A DNA stretch of 6,525 nt from a bacterium (GCA_030620455.1 JAUXEQ010000087.1:1-6525); one strand, 5' to 3'; counted from the first letter of the stretch, positions 1 to 6,031 are shown. The notes: generated from the sequence alone by a model not told the origin. Translations and numbers: made by a program.

Positions 1-2
1 TA

Positions 3-812
3 GAACAAGCGAAATCTCAAATTCCACAAGTAGAAGAGAGAATAGAAAAACTTAACATTAGAAAAGAGAATAATAGTAATGAACTAAACGCAACAATTAA
101 GGATATAGAAGAACTTCAATATAAAACTTCCAAATATAAAAACATTGCTGTTAGACTGGACGAATATAGGGAACAGATTAACAATCTGAATTCAATTAAG
201 CTTGAATTAAAGCGCAATAGAAACGATAAAGAAAAAGTACTTTCACTTCGAGATGAATTACAAAATAGCATAAAAAAAGATTCGGAGAAAATTAATCTCT
301 TTTTATCGATCGAGCGAAAATACAATACACTTGCGGAGATTTCCGGTCCTTTGGGAATTCAAAACTGGTTGCTAACGCAATATCTGGGGGCAATAGAAGA
401 CAACGCAAATGAAATATTGGATCTTATCACAAGAGAGGGTTTAACAGTAAGACTTCTTCCTGAGGGGCAGGAAAAGCTCAGCGTAAGAATATCAGACCGT
501 TTGGGAGAGAGATCCTATGAGTCATACAGTGGTGGTGAGGAATTTCGAATCGACTTTGCACTTAGATTAGCACTTTCGAGGATTTTGGCACAAAGGTCGG
601 GATTTCCATTGAGAAGTTTGGTTATCGACGAGGGTTTTGGTTCTCAGGATACCGATGGACTTGAAAAGCTCGTTTCCGCAATAAATGATGTATCCAACGA
701 GTTTGACCGCATAATTGTTATAACTCATTTAGCAGAGCTAAGAGATTCTTTTCCTGCTCGTCTTGAAGTGACAAAAGATGCATTGGGTTCGAAGGTGAGA
801 GTAGTCAGTTGA
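3..812 (+). CDS. SbcC/Rad50-like SMC-family ATPase, C-terminal part (5' end outside window)
   Basis: The frame is open from the window edge and yields the last 269 residues. Residues 1 to about 105 are rich in Glu, Lys, Asn and Leu without helix breakers, as in the returning arm of an SMC-type coiled coil. The C-terminal ATPase lobe follows. The ABC signature YSGGEEFRIDFALRLAL lies at about 175-191, the Walker B/D-loop VIDEGFGSQD at about 207-216, and the H-loop in VITHLAEL with His at about 242. The Walker A half would lie upstream, outside the window. In this family the ATPase clamps DNA and usually works with an SbcD/Mre11 nuclease on hairpins and double-strand ends. No nuclease gene is visible here, so SbcC itself is likely but not proven against other SMC-like ATPases. 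An internal TTG at 351 is not the start, because coding continues upstream. The gene converges on ptb. Confidence 0.85.
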   Translation, partial: EQAKSQIPQVEERIEKLNIRKENNSNELNATIKDIEELQYKTSKYKNIAVRLDEYREQINNLNSIKLELKRNRNDKEKVLSLRDELQNSIKKDSEKINLFLSIERKYNTLAEISGPLGIQNWLLTQYLGAIEDNANEILDLITREGLTVRLLPEGQEKLSVRISDRLGERSYESYSGGEEFRIDFALRLALSRILAQRSGFPLRSLVIDEGFGSQDTDGLEKLVSAINDVSNEFDRIIVITHLAELRDSFPARLEVTKDALGSKVRVVS

Positions 813-816
813 ACCC
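785..816 (+). terminator. Possible terminator of the SbcC-like gene
   Basis: The arms GGGTTCGA (785-792) and TTGAACCC (809-816) can form an 8-bp stem with one G-U pair and a 16-nt loop. The stem overlaps the stop codon at 810-812. It is followed by a T-rich but interrupted stretch (TTTCGATTATTTCT). The large loop and broken T tract make this only a moderate candidate for Rho-independent termination. It sits where a terminator is expected between convergent genes. Confidence 0.4.
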
Positions 817-877
817 TTTCGATTATTTCTGATTCGATTCGATCGAGGTTAAAAAACACAATTCAACCTGATTAACC

Positions 878-914
878 AAAAAATTGTACATCTGATTGAA
901 TATCAGTTATACAA
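878..914 (-). terminator. Probable intrinsic terminator of the xseA-GNAT-ptb unit
   Basis: Read on the minus strand, an imperfect hairpin starts just after the ptb stop codon. TTGTA (884-888) pairs with TACAA (910-914), and CTGAT (892-896) with ATCAG (902-906). A 3-by-3 internal loop separates them and the apical loop has 5 nt. It is followed immediately by six uridines, from A878-A883 of the plus strand. Position, stem and U tract all fit intrinsic termination of the leftward unit, although the stem is AT-rich. Confidence 0.55.
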
Positions 915-917
915 GCT

Positions 918-1808
918 CTAACTTATAACGCAACCAATGGCAATAGAATTTAACTTAGTATCTCGGGTGTCTGAACGGGAAAGTAAAACAATCGGAGCTT
1001 TAGCTCCCATCACTACACCACCTATTTTAGCGCCGGCAAGATATATCAATCCCTTGGCAAGAATATTCCCGCTTGCTATATCGGGAACAAGGAAAATGTC
1101 GGCTTCCATAGACATTTCAGTTTTAATTCCTTTTGTTTTAGCAGCTTCTTTGGATAAAACCACATCTATTGCAAGCGGACCGTCGAAATCGATGTTCCCT
1201 AATTGCTTTCGATGAGACATTTTTGTCAAAATTGCAGCATCCATTGTCTCAGGCATATTAGAATTTACAGTCTCGATAGCAGCAAGACCGACTGCCTTTG
1301 GTCTATCTATGCCGAGCTTGTTTGCGACAAACATTGCATTTGCTAAAATCTGCACCTTATCGTTTATCTCAGGTTTTATGTTCATACCAGCGTCGGTAAG
1401 CAAAATTAACTTTGGGTATTTCTCTACTTCAAGAATGGCAACGTGCGAAAGCAACTTCCCTTTGCGCAAACCAGTTTCCTTATCAAGAACGGCTTTCATT
1501 AAAATCGGCGTAGAAAGTTTGCCCTTCATTATCATATCGCATTTGCCTTCTCTAACCAAAGCGATTGTCTTTGCTGCAATAGAGATAGGATCGTTTGCCT
1601 CGATAATTTCAAATTCTTTGAGTTCATACTTTTCGACTAAAGGTTGAATTTTTTCGATGTTTCCCACTAAATATGGCTTGATAATGCCCATTTCAGTGGC
1701 TTCAGCAAGAGCACCTATTACCGCATCTCCCGATGCATCTGCTACAGCCATATTGTGAAATTCGCTGCCCTTTGCGGCTTCGAGAATCTCTGCAAAGCTC
1801 TTTACCAT
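918..1808 (-). CDS. ptb: Phosphate butyryltransferase / phosphate acetyltransferase family enzyme
   Basis: This is a 296-residue protein, the usual length for stand-alone Ptb. The family swaps the CoA of an acyl-CoA (butyryl, branched-chain or acetyl) for phosphate, giving an acyl-phosphate that a kinase can use to make ATP in the cytoplasm. Family-like stretches are MKGKLST (94-100), SHVAILEV (121-128), LLTDAGMNIKP (136-146), DGPLAIDVVLS (209-219) and the glycine-rich C-terminal region with GGVVMGAKAPIVLLSRSD (about 253-270). I chose the ATG at 1808: AAGGAGG (1815-1821) lies 6 nt upstream. A TTG at 1826 in the same frame would overlap that ribosome site and the preceding gene. The gene follows the GNAT-like gene after 14 nt, so the two are probably cotranscribed. 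No butyrate kinase gene is adjacent. Substrate (butyryl versus acetyl) cannot be decided from sequence alone; the family call is firm. Confidence 0.88.
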   Translation of the reverse strand: MVKSFAEILEAAKGSEFHNMAVADASGDAVIGALAEATEMGIIKPYLVGNIEKIQPLVEKYELKEFEIIEANDPISIAAKTIALVREGKCDMIMKGKLSTPILMKAVLDKETGLRKGKLLSHVAILEVEKYPKLILLTDAGMNIKPEINDKVQILANAMFVANKLGIDRPKAVGLAAIETVNSNMPETMDAAILTKMSHRKQLGNIDFDGPLAIDVVLSKEAAKTKGIKTEMSMEADIFLVPDIASGNILAKGLIYLAGAKIGGVVMGAKAPIVLLSRSDTRDTKLNSIAIGCVIS

Positions 1809-1822
1809 TATATTCCTCCTTA

Positions 1823-2938
1823 TCAAATTGTCTTCTCATACATTCTATAAATTTTATAAATCCTTGCTCCTATATCTTTTAAAACGCTATTCATCTGAAT
1901 GTTATCCTCAAGAATCCAGGAAGATTCTCCTTGTGTATAATTTTTCTTGTAAACTTCCACAAATGTCTTGTGACAGAGAGCAATAACAATTCCTTTATTA
2001 CGAAAGTCCTTCATAACACCCAAAATTAGAACTCTAATTTTGTTAATCTTTTTTCGGTAGTGAAGCAATTTGAATATTCCAAATGGGAACAATCGTCCAC
2101 TCCTCAGGTGACTAAGAGCCTGATTAATATCTGGCAAAGCCATAGAAAAACCAACCGGCTTGCCCTTCGATTCTGCTATTAACAAGATGTCTTTATCTGC
2201 AATAACTTTGAGGTCTTTTGCTATTTTCTCGAATTCCAGTCTCGTAAACGGAACAAAACCCCAATTCAGTTCCCAGGCTTTATTGTAAACAGAATAAATA
2301 GATTCCACTTCACTTTCAAAATTTGAGAAGTCTACTTTTCTGATAGTAAAATCCCACTTTTTTAATGAGTATCGATCTAATTTTACTAATCTCTCTGGTG
2401 CTTCTGTTAAATCTGTTGTCCATGCTAACAAATCCTTTGCTTTTGTCAATCCTGCTCCTTCTACCAATCCCGGATAATAACGCAAATTATACGTCATCAT
2501 AATACAAGGGGGGGAATCAAAACCATTGATTAATAATCCGCAGGAATAATTTGTCGAGGGATTCATTGGACCAATCATCTTCTCTATGTTACGCTCTTTA
2601 AGCCATGAACTTGCAGCTTTAAAAAGGGAATTTGCTACATTTTGATTTTCAATACACTCGAAGAATCCCCAGTACCCCCAATTTTTTTTTTGAAATGATA
2701 TGAAATTGGGATCGTATATCGCAGCAATTCTCCCAAGAACTTTGCCCTTATCCACTGCAAGATAGTATTTTGCTTTGGCGTGTTTCCAGAAGGGATGTTT
2801 ATTGAAATTGTGAAGTTTGTATTCCTCACCGAGAAGTGGGGCTACCCAGTTTGGTTCGTTTCGGTAAATTTGCCACGGAAATCTAATAAAGGCAGCTAAT
2901 TGGGCTTTGTCTCTAACTTCTATAATTTTTTGGCTCAT
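1823..2938 (-). CDS. GNAT-fold acyltransferase-like protein of unknown substrate
   Basis: This 371-residue protein resembles a two-lobed GNAT-like family found in Bacteroidota and relatives, usually annotated as N-acetyltransferase or hypothetical. The N-terminal lobe has the FPWQIYRNEPNWVAPLL type of opening (20-36). It also has a Gly-Pro turn GPMNPSTN (123-130) with GLLINGF behind it (134-140). The C-terminal lobe carries a GNAT motif-A-like strand and turn, LGVMKDFRNKGI (306-317), where acetyl-CoA pyrophosphate normally binds. A SWILEDNIQMN segment (340-350) and an aromatic tail follow. There is no signal peptide or membrane helix. The ATG start is supported by GAAAGGA (2945-2951), 6 nt upstream. 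The gene lies 74 nt after xseA and 14 nt before ptb. The coding strand contains an A10 run (2682-2691) and a C7 run (2508-2514), both in frame. The fold assignment is moderately sure; the acceptor is unknown. Confidence 0.7.
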   Translation of the reverse strand: MSQKIIEVRDKAQLAAFIRFPWQIYRNEPNWVAPLLGEEYKLHNFNKHPFWKHAKAKYYLAVDKGKVLGRIAAIYDPNFISFQKKNWGYWGFFECIENQNVANSLFKAASSWLKERNIEKMIGPMNPSTNYSCGLLINGFDSPPCIMMTYNLRYYPGLVEGAGLTKAKDLLAWTTDLTEAPERLVKLDRYSLKKWDFTIRKVDFSNFESEVESIYSVYNKAWELNWGFVPFTRLEFEKIAKDLKVIADKDILLIAESKGKPVGFSMALPDINQALSHLRSGRLFPFGIFKLLHYRKKINKIRVLILGVMKDFRNKGIVIALCHKTFVEVYKKNYTQGESSWILEDNIQMNSVLKDIGARIYKIYRMYEKTI

Positions 2939-3012
2939 AGTGGGTCCTTTCAGAATCCGTATATTTCGAGTGTAAATAAACTCGATTATAAAAATATTTA
3001 TACAATATAACT

Positions 3013-4221
3013 CTAAATTTCAATATCTGTAACATCAGCTTTAACATTTCCCCTGAAAAATTTAATTTTCACATTATCGCTAATATTCAGCTGAGCACAT
3101 TCTTTAATAATTTCCCCATTGAATGTTACAAGAGAAAAACCTCTTTCCAATACTTTATCTATGGATAACAATTTAAGCTTTTCTTTGAGAAGTTCCAATC
3201 GATTGAAACCTCGGTCAAGTTTTGATCGAACAGCCAAAAGAGAACGATTGCCAATTTCATCAATATATCTTTTGTATTGTTCAACTTTGCGACTGGGATT
3301 AATCATATCTAACGAATGTTTATAAGACATTAGTGCATTTTTCTTGCGGAGAATTAGTTGTTGAATGGAATTGTAAATACGTACAATAGTTTGTTCAAGG
3401 TATTTAAAGATTTCCGAAATATCCATAACGGCAATTTCCGCTGCCGCGGATGGTGTGGGTGCACGAACATCCGCAACAAAATCTGCAATCGTGAAATCTA
3501 TTTCGTGGCCTACTGCTGAAATAATTGGGATTTCCGAATCGTATATAGCCCGAGCAACCAATTCATCGTTAAAGCACCATAGATCATCCTCAGAACCACC
3601 ACCTCGTCCTACAATTAATAGATCAGCTTTCCCAAAAAAGTTAAAATCTTGTATAGCTTTTATAATTTCCTTTGGAGCTAAATCACCCTGAACGAGAGTG
3701 TCTCTGAGGATAATATTAGCCCACGGAGCGCGTCTTTGGATTATTTGCATGATGTCTCTTATCGCCGCACCAGTTCTTGAGGTTACAACACCAATTGTCA
3801 TAGGAAACGTTGGGAGTTTCTTTTTATACGCTGTATCGAAAAGACCCTCAGCAAAAAGCTTTTTCTTCAACCTTTCAAATTGAATTGCTCGATCACCGAC
3901 TCCAGATTTATGCATCTGTTTAACAAATAGTTCATATTTTCCGCCCTTGATATAAAGTGCTGGTTTGCATAAAGCTTCAACGATTACACCATCTTCAGGA
4001 TTCCAATCCATATTTCTATTGTCGCTATCCCACATAATGCAATTAACCTGCGCATCCTCGTCTCTTAATGTGAAGTACCAATTCCGATTGCTGTGGCGTT
4101 TTAGATCGCGGATTTCTCCCAAAACCCAAATAGGTTCTGGGAAAGTATAGTCTATGGAGTTCTTTATTTTTCTGTTTAACTCCGAAATTTTGATTATATT
4201 TCGATTTGGAATAATTTGCAT
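3013..4221 (-). CDS. xseA: Exodeoxyribonuclease VII large subunit
   Basis: This 402-residue protein is full length for XseA, the catalytic subunit of exonuclease VII. The enzyme degrades single-stranded DNA from both ends in repair and recombination. The N-terminal OB-fold spans about 11-107, with WVLGEIRDL at 32-40. The catalytic domain carries IGVVTSRTGAAIRDI (133-147), GRGGGSEDDLW (195-205), AVGHEIDFTIADFVAD (226-241) and RAPTPSAAAE (243-252). Asp146, Arg196, His229 and Asp232 match, with a constant offset of nine, the E. coli residues I recall as needed for activity. A Lys/Arg-rich helical region and the VLERGFSLV segment (about 359-367) follow. The ATG at 4221 fits the usual ISELNRKI opening, but no good Shine-Dalgarno sequence precedes it. 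The partner gene xseB is not next to it. It is divergent from infC. Confidence 0.96.
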   Translation of the reverse strand: MQIIPNRNIIKISELNRKIKNSIDYTFPEPIWVLGEIRDLKRHSNRNWYFTLRDEDAQVNCIMWDSDNRNMDWNPEDGVIVEALCKPALYIKGGKYELFVKQMHKSGVGDRAIQFERLKKKLFAEGLFDTAYKKKLPTFPMTIGVVTSRTGAAIRDIMQIIQRRAPWANIILRDTLVQGDLAPKEIIKAIQDFNFFGKADLLIVGRGGGSEDDLWCFNDELVARAIYDSEIPIISAVGHEIDFTIADFVADVRAPTPSAAAEIAVMDISEIFKYLEQTIVRIYNSIQQLILRKKNALMSYKHSLDMINPSRKVEQYKRYIDEIGNRSLLAVRSKLDRGFNRLELLKEKLKLLSIDKVLERGFSLVTFNGEIIKECAQLNISDNVKIKFFRGNVKADVTDIEI

Positions 4222-4236
4222 TTGAAATTCTTGTTT

Positions 4237-4242
4237 ATTATA
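4237..4242 (-). promoter_or_regulatory. Candidate -10 box of xseA
   Basis: A minus-strand TATAAT (plus strand ATTATA) lies 15 nt upstream of the xseA ATG and would give a very short leader. The matching -35 position would fall inside the 16-bp palindrome, with only a poor -35 sequence. The surroundings are very AT-rich, so a chance match is quite possible. Confidence 0.3.
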
Positions 4243-4254
4243 ATATAATAATGT

Positions 4255-4270
4255 GTTTGTTTAAACAAAC
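4255..4270. repeat. 16-bp perfect palindrome, possible operator
   Basis: GTTTGTTTAAACAAAC is identical to its reverse complement over all 16 bases. It lies 33 nt upstream of the xseA start codon and about 245 nt from the infC start. It overlaps the expected -35 position of the candidate xseA promoter. The form fits a site for a dimeric regulator, but no regulator gene is in the window and no second copy was seen. Confidence 0.4.
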
Positions 4271-4388
4271 CAACTTTCTAACCGGCAAGCGGGATGAATT
4301 ATTAAAACAAAAAGTATCATCGAGCCAACACAGTAATTAAATGATATAATTTGTTTTTGATATTCTTTTAATAATTTAGAATTTTCAG

Positions 4389-4425
4389 TTTTGTTTTTAC
4401 ATAAATGCATGAAATAATATTTTTG
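4389..4425 (+). promoter_or_regulatory. Second, upstream candidate promoter of infC
   Basis: Another perfect TAnnTTTG (TATTTTTG, 4418-4425) lies 55 bp upstream of the first and shares the longer word TAATATTTTTG with it. Its nearest TTTG (4390-4393) is 24 nt away, slightly beyond the usual spacing, so it is the weaker candidate. Confidence 0.3.
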
Positions 4426-4450
4426 TTAGCCTTATATTCAAAAAAAACAG

Positions 4451-4480
4451 TTGATATACAATGTTATTTTAATATTTTTG
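4451..4480 (+). promoter_or_regulatory. Candidate Bacteroidota-type promoter of infC
   Basis: TATTTTTG (4473-4480) matches the -7 consensus TAnnTTTG in every fixed base. TTG at 4451-4453 lies 19 nt before it, within the 17-23 nt reported for such promoters. Transcription would begin a few bases after 4480, leaving a leader of about 25-30 nt that includes the AGGAGG at 4495-4500. The region is AT-rich, so this remains a prediction. Confidence 0.5.
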
Positions 4481-4494
4481 ACAAATTTACAAAT

Positions 4495-4500
4495 AGGAGG
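4495..4500 (+). promoter_or_regulatory. Ribosome binding site of infC with wide spacing
   Basis: AGGAGG is followed by 13 nt before the GTG at 4514. In that frame TAA lies at 4508-4510 and ACA at 4511-4513, so no earlier start is available. The 13-nt spacing is longer than at the other genes here, where it is 5 or 6 nt. Confidence 0.7.
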
Positions 4501-4513
4501 TTTTGAGTAAACA

Positions 4514-5071
4514 GTGTACGAGCGTGGTAAGAGTACCTATCGAGGGAAAAATCGACCCCGGGTGAACGAAAGGATTAGAGTTAAATTTGTCAGGGTTGTC
4601 GATCCTGAAGGGAAGCAGTTAGGAGTTCTATCTACCGAGGATGCTATCAAACAAGCATATGGATACAATTTGGATCTGGTTGAAATTGCACCGAAAGAAA
4701 ATCCACCGGTCTGCAAAATTATGAATTATGGTAAATACCTTTACGAACTCAAAAAAAAGGAAAAGGAAACCAAGAAAAAACAATCCAGTTCTCAACTTAA
4801 GGAAGTGAGATTTACATCGAGGATCGGTGAACATGATTATCAAACTAAACTTAAGCATATCAAATCTTTCCTCGAGCACGGACATAGAGTAAGGATCTCC
4901 TTGATGTTTAGGGGTCGCGAAATTACTCATAGGCAACTTGGGGATCAATTGATAGAAAAAATTCTTGAGGATATTAAGGATGTCGGGAAGGTTGAGTTTG
5001 GACCAAAGATGGAGGGCAATTTCATGATACTTCAAGTCGTCTCTGTCGGTAGGAAAAAACAAAAGGATTAA
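4514..5071 (+). CDS. infC: Translation initiation factor IF-3
   Basis: This 185-residue protein is of normal IF3 length. IF3 binds the 30S subunit, keeps it apart from 50S and checks the start codon and initiator tRNA. The N-domain holds NERIR (18-22), LGVLSTEDAIKQA (36-48), DLVEIAP (54-60) and PPVCKIMNYGKY (64-75). A lysine-rich linker follows (about 79-92). The C-domain has LKEVRF (95-100), RVRISLMFRGRE (125-136) and a GPKMEGNFM segment near the end. The start is GTG; an in-frame TAA six bases upstream rules out a longer protein, and the next in-frame ATG is deep in the N-domain. E. coli infC also has a rare start codon (AUU), used for autoregulation, so a non-ATG start fits the family. An A8 run in the linker codons (4751-4758) encodes lysines. 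It is first in the rpmI-rplT-pheS cluster; thrS is not upstream. Confidence 0.97.
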   Translation: MYERGKSTYRGKNRPRVNERIRVKFVRVVDPEGKQLGVLSTEDAIKQAYGYNLDLVEIAPKENPPVCKIMNYGKYLYELKKKEKETKKKQSSSQLKEVRFTSRIGEHDYQTKLKHIKSFLEHGHRVRISLMFRGREITHRQLGDQLIEKILEDIKDVGKVEFGPKMEGNFMILQVVSVGRKKQKD

Positions 5072-5179
5072 CGTATCATTATTTCACACTATTTTGCATA
5101 ATTTGAGAATGCTGTAACAAATAATGAATTACAAAATTAAGCTGAATTTTTTAGTTTTATACACAAATCGGAGGAGTTA

Positions 5180-5380
5180 ATGCCAAAGATAAAAACAAAA
5201 AGAGGTGTCAGAAGACGCTTTAAAATAACGAAAACTGGTAAGGTGATGGCATATCATGCAGGCAAGATCCATTTCAAGCGTCGCAAGAGAGCCAATACTA
5301 AACGTAAGCTTCGTCAGATGCAAGTATTGAAAGGTGGCGATGCAGCAAAAGTTAAACGTATGCTTCCATATTTGCATTAA
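5180..5380 (+). CDS. rpmI: Large ribosomal subunit protein bL35
   Basis: This is a 66-residue, strongly basic protein, the standard length of bL35. It opens with MPKIKTKRGVRRRFKITKTG, the family's typical start (MPK(I/M)KT...RFK.T..GK). A conserved-type basic middle follows (KRRKRANTKRKLRQ, 33-46) and the tail ends VKRMLPYLH. It is a structural protein of the 50S subunit. The ATG is supported by GGAGG (5170-5174), 5 nt upstream. It lies 108 nt downstream of infC. I saw no convincing promoter or terminator in that gap, so cotranscription with infC is likely. In E. coli, translation of rpmI is repressed by bL20 binding upstream of it; no such site could be recognised here by eye. Confidence 0.97.
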   Translation: MPKIKTKRGVRRRFKITKTGKVMAYHAGKIHFKRRKRANTKRKLRQMQVLKGGDAAKVKRMLPYLH

Positions 5381-5412
5381 TGCATTTGGAATCATATGAG
5401 CATTTTAAAAGG

Positions 5413-5420
5413 TATATTTG
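5413..5420 (+). promoter_or_regulatory. Candidate internal promoter -7 element for rplT-pheS
   Basis: TATATTTG fits TAnnTTTG exactly. The closest upstream TTTG (5385-5388) is 24 nt away, a little longer than the usual spacing. If used, it would start a transcript with an rplT leader of about 250 nt, independent of infC and rpmI. Confidence 0.3.
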
Positions 5421-5647
5421 CAATTGAATATTGAATAATTTAACAATCCGTGGATTAAAAAGCATTAAATTGAGAAAAAAGGGAAATCATTAGAATAAAT
5501 AGCTGATTAGGGGCAATTAAGAGGATTATTCATCGTTGAAAGTGATTTAGTATTTTAATCATACAAGAATCACCATTTCTTGTTATTCAGATTATTATAA
5601 TTTATAAGCTATTACAGTTAATAATCGAAGAATACTTGAAAAAATCC

Positions 5648-5670
5648 CGCCTCTGTATTGGCAGGAGGTG
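5648..5670 (+). promoter_or_regulatory. Hairpin sequestering the rplT Shine-Dalgarno
   Basis: CGCCTCTG (5648-5655) can pair with CAGGAGGTG (5662-5670). This gives 8 base pairs, one of them G-U, with a single bulged G at 5664 and a 6-nt loop TATTGG. The 3' arm contains most of the Shine-Dalgarno AGGAGGTGA (5663-5671), which is complementary to the 16S rRNA tail and lies 6 nt before the ATG. A very strong ribosome site held in a hairpin is typical of translational control. Confidence 0.55.
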
Positions 5671-5677
5671 AGTTGAA

Positions 5678-6031
5678 ATGAGAACAAACCCAAGAACTAG
5701 TGCTCATAGGAAACGAAGAAAATACATAAAAGCCGCTCGAGGATATTTCGGTGGAAGACACAGACTTTACCGGACTGCACGAGAAGTTGTTGAGCGAGCT
5801 TGGCAGTTCCAATATGTGCATAGACGCCTAAGAAAGCGGGATATGCGCAGACTCTGGATTGTAAGAATTAATGCGGGTGCTCATCAATACGGTGTTTCGT
5901 ATTCTAAGCTTATAAACGCACTAAAAGTGAATAATATTGTTTTGAATAGGAAGATGTTGGCAATGTTAGCGTTTGAGAACCCGGATGCATTTAAGCAAGT
6001 TCTTGTCTCAGCTGGACTTATTTCGAAGTAG
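5678..6031 (+). CDS. rplT: Large ribosomal subunit protein bL20
   Basis: This is a 117-residue, very basic protein of standard bL20 length. It binds 23S rRNA early in 50S assembly. The N-terminal extension carries RKRRKYIKAARGYFGGRHRL (11-30), the long rRNA-binding helix. The globular part has RRLRKRDMRRLWIVRINAGA (49-68), YSKLINALK (75-83) and LNRKMLAMLA (89-98), all typical of the family. The ATG is set by AGGAGGTGA (5663-5671) with 6-nt spacing. In E. coli and Bacillus bL20 also represses its own operon by binding mRNA that mimics its rRNA site. Here the strong ribosome site sits in a hairpin after a long leader, which would suit such control, though this is inferred. pheS follows after 40 nt. 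Confidence 0.97.
   Translation: MRTNPRTSAHRKRRKYIKAARGYFGGRHRLYRTAREVVERAWQFQYVHRRLRKRDMRRLWIVRINAGAHQYGVSYSKLINALKVNNIVLNRKMLAMLAFENPDAFKQVLVSAGLISK

Larger units (their letters stand above)
4222..4513. other. Divergent xseA/infC intergenic control region
   Basis: These 292 bases separate the leftward xseA unit from the rightward infC unit. They are strongly AT-rich, and I see no reading frame of note in them. They hold the palindrome and weak -10 box on the xseA side, and two copies of TAATATTTTTG (4415-4425 and 4470-4480) on the infC side. An A8 run (4440-4447) lies between the two copies. No hairpin followed by a T tract was found. The first 140 bases of the infC side look featureless. 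Confidence 0.7.
5381..5677 (+). promoter_or_regulatory. Long rpmI-rplT spacer, probable structured rplT leader
   Basis: This 297-nt stretch has no gene; frames are short and full of stops. It separates two genes that are normally close together. Hairpins visible in order are ACAAGAA/TTCTTGT (5563-5569 with 5577-5583), GATTATTA/TAATAATC (5590-5597 with 5619-5626), and the SD-burying hairpin at 5648-5670. A perfect TAnnTTTG word, TATATTTG (5413-5420), lies near the 5' end. A regulatory leader, perhaps an autoregulatory site for bL20, is inferred from position and structure. I could not match it to a known L20 leader. Confidence 0.5.

Noticed and set aside
937..1647. Plus-strand open frames opposite ptb
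   Set aside because: They are antisense to a clearly conserved enzyme and have no recognisable domains.
1809..1826. Upstream TTG start at 1826 adding six residues to ptb
   Set aside because: The extension would cover the AAGGAGG ribosome site and overlap the end of the preceding gene; the ATG at 1808 has ideal spacing.
2966..2985. TCGAGT/ACTCGA hairpin after xseA as a terminator
   Set aside because: The 6-bp stem has an 8-nt loop and no U tract on the minus strand, so cotranscription with the GNAT-like gene is more likely.
3119..4150. Several plus-strand open frames opposite xseA
   Set aside because: They run antisense to conserved XseA motifs, and their translations resemble no family.
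4751..4758. A8 run in infC as a programmed frameshift site
   Set aside because: It encodes lysines in the IF3 linker, and the protein continues normally in frame to the expected end.
4628..5062. 144-codon minus-strand frame opposite infC
   Set aside because: infC is unmistakable; the antisense frame arises from its codon use and has no support of its own.
5133..5150. AAAATT/AATTTT hairpin before rpmI as a terminator
   Set aside because: The stem is only six A-T pairs and the following T stretch is interrupted; readthrough to rpmI is expected.
5373..5384. 12-bp palindrome TGCATTAATGCA across the rpmI stop codon
   Set aside because: One or two perfect 12-bp palindromes are expected by chance in a window of this size.
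5396..5434. 12-codon frame (MSILKGIFAIEY) as a leader peptide for rplT-pheS
   Set aside because: It has no ribosome site, no run of phenylalanine codons and no following terminator.
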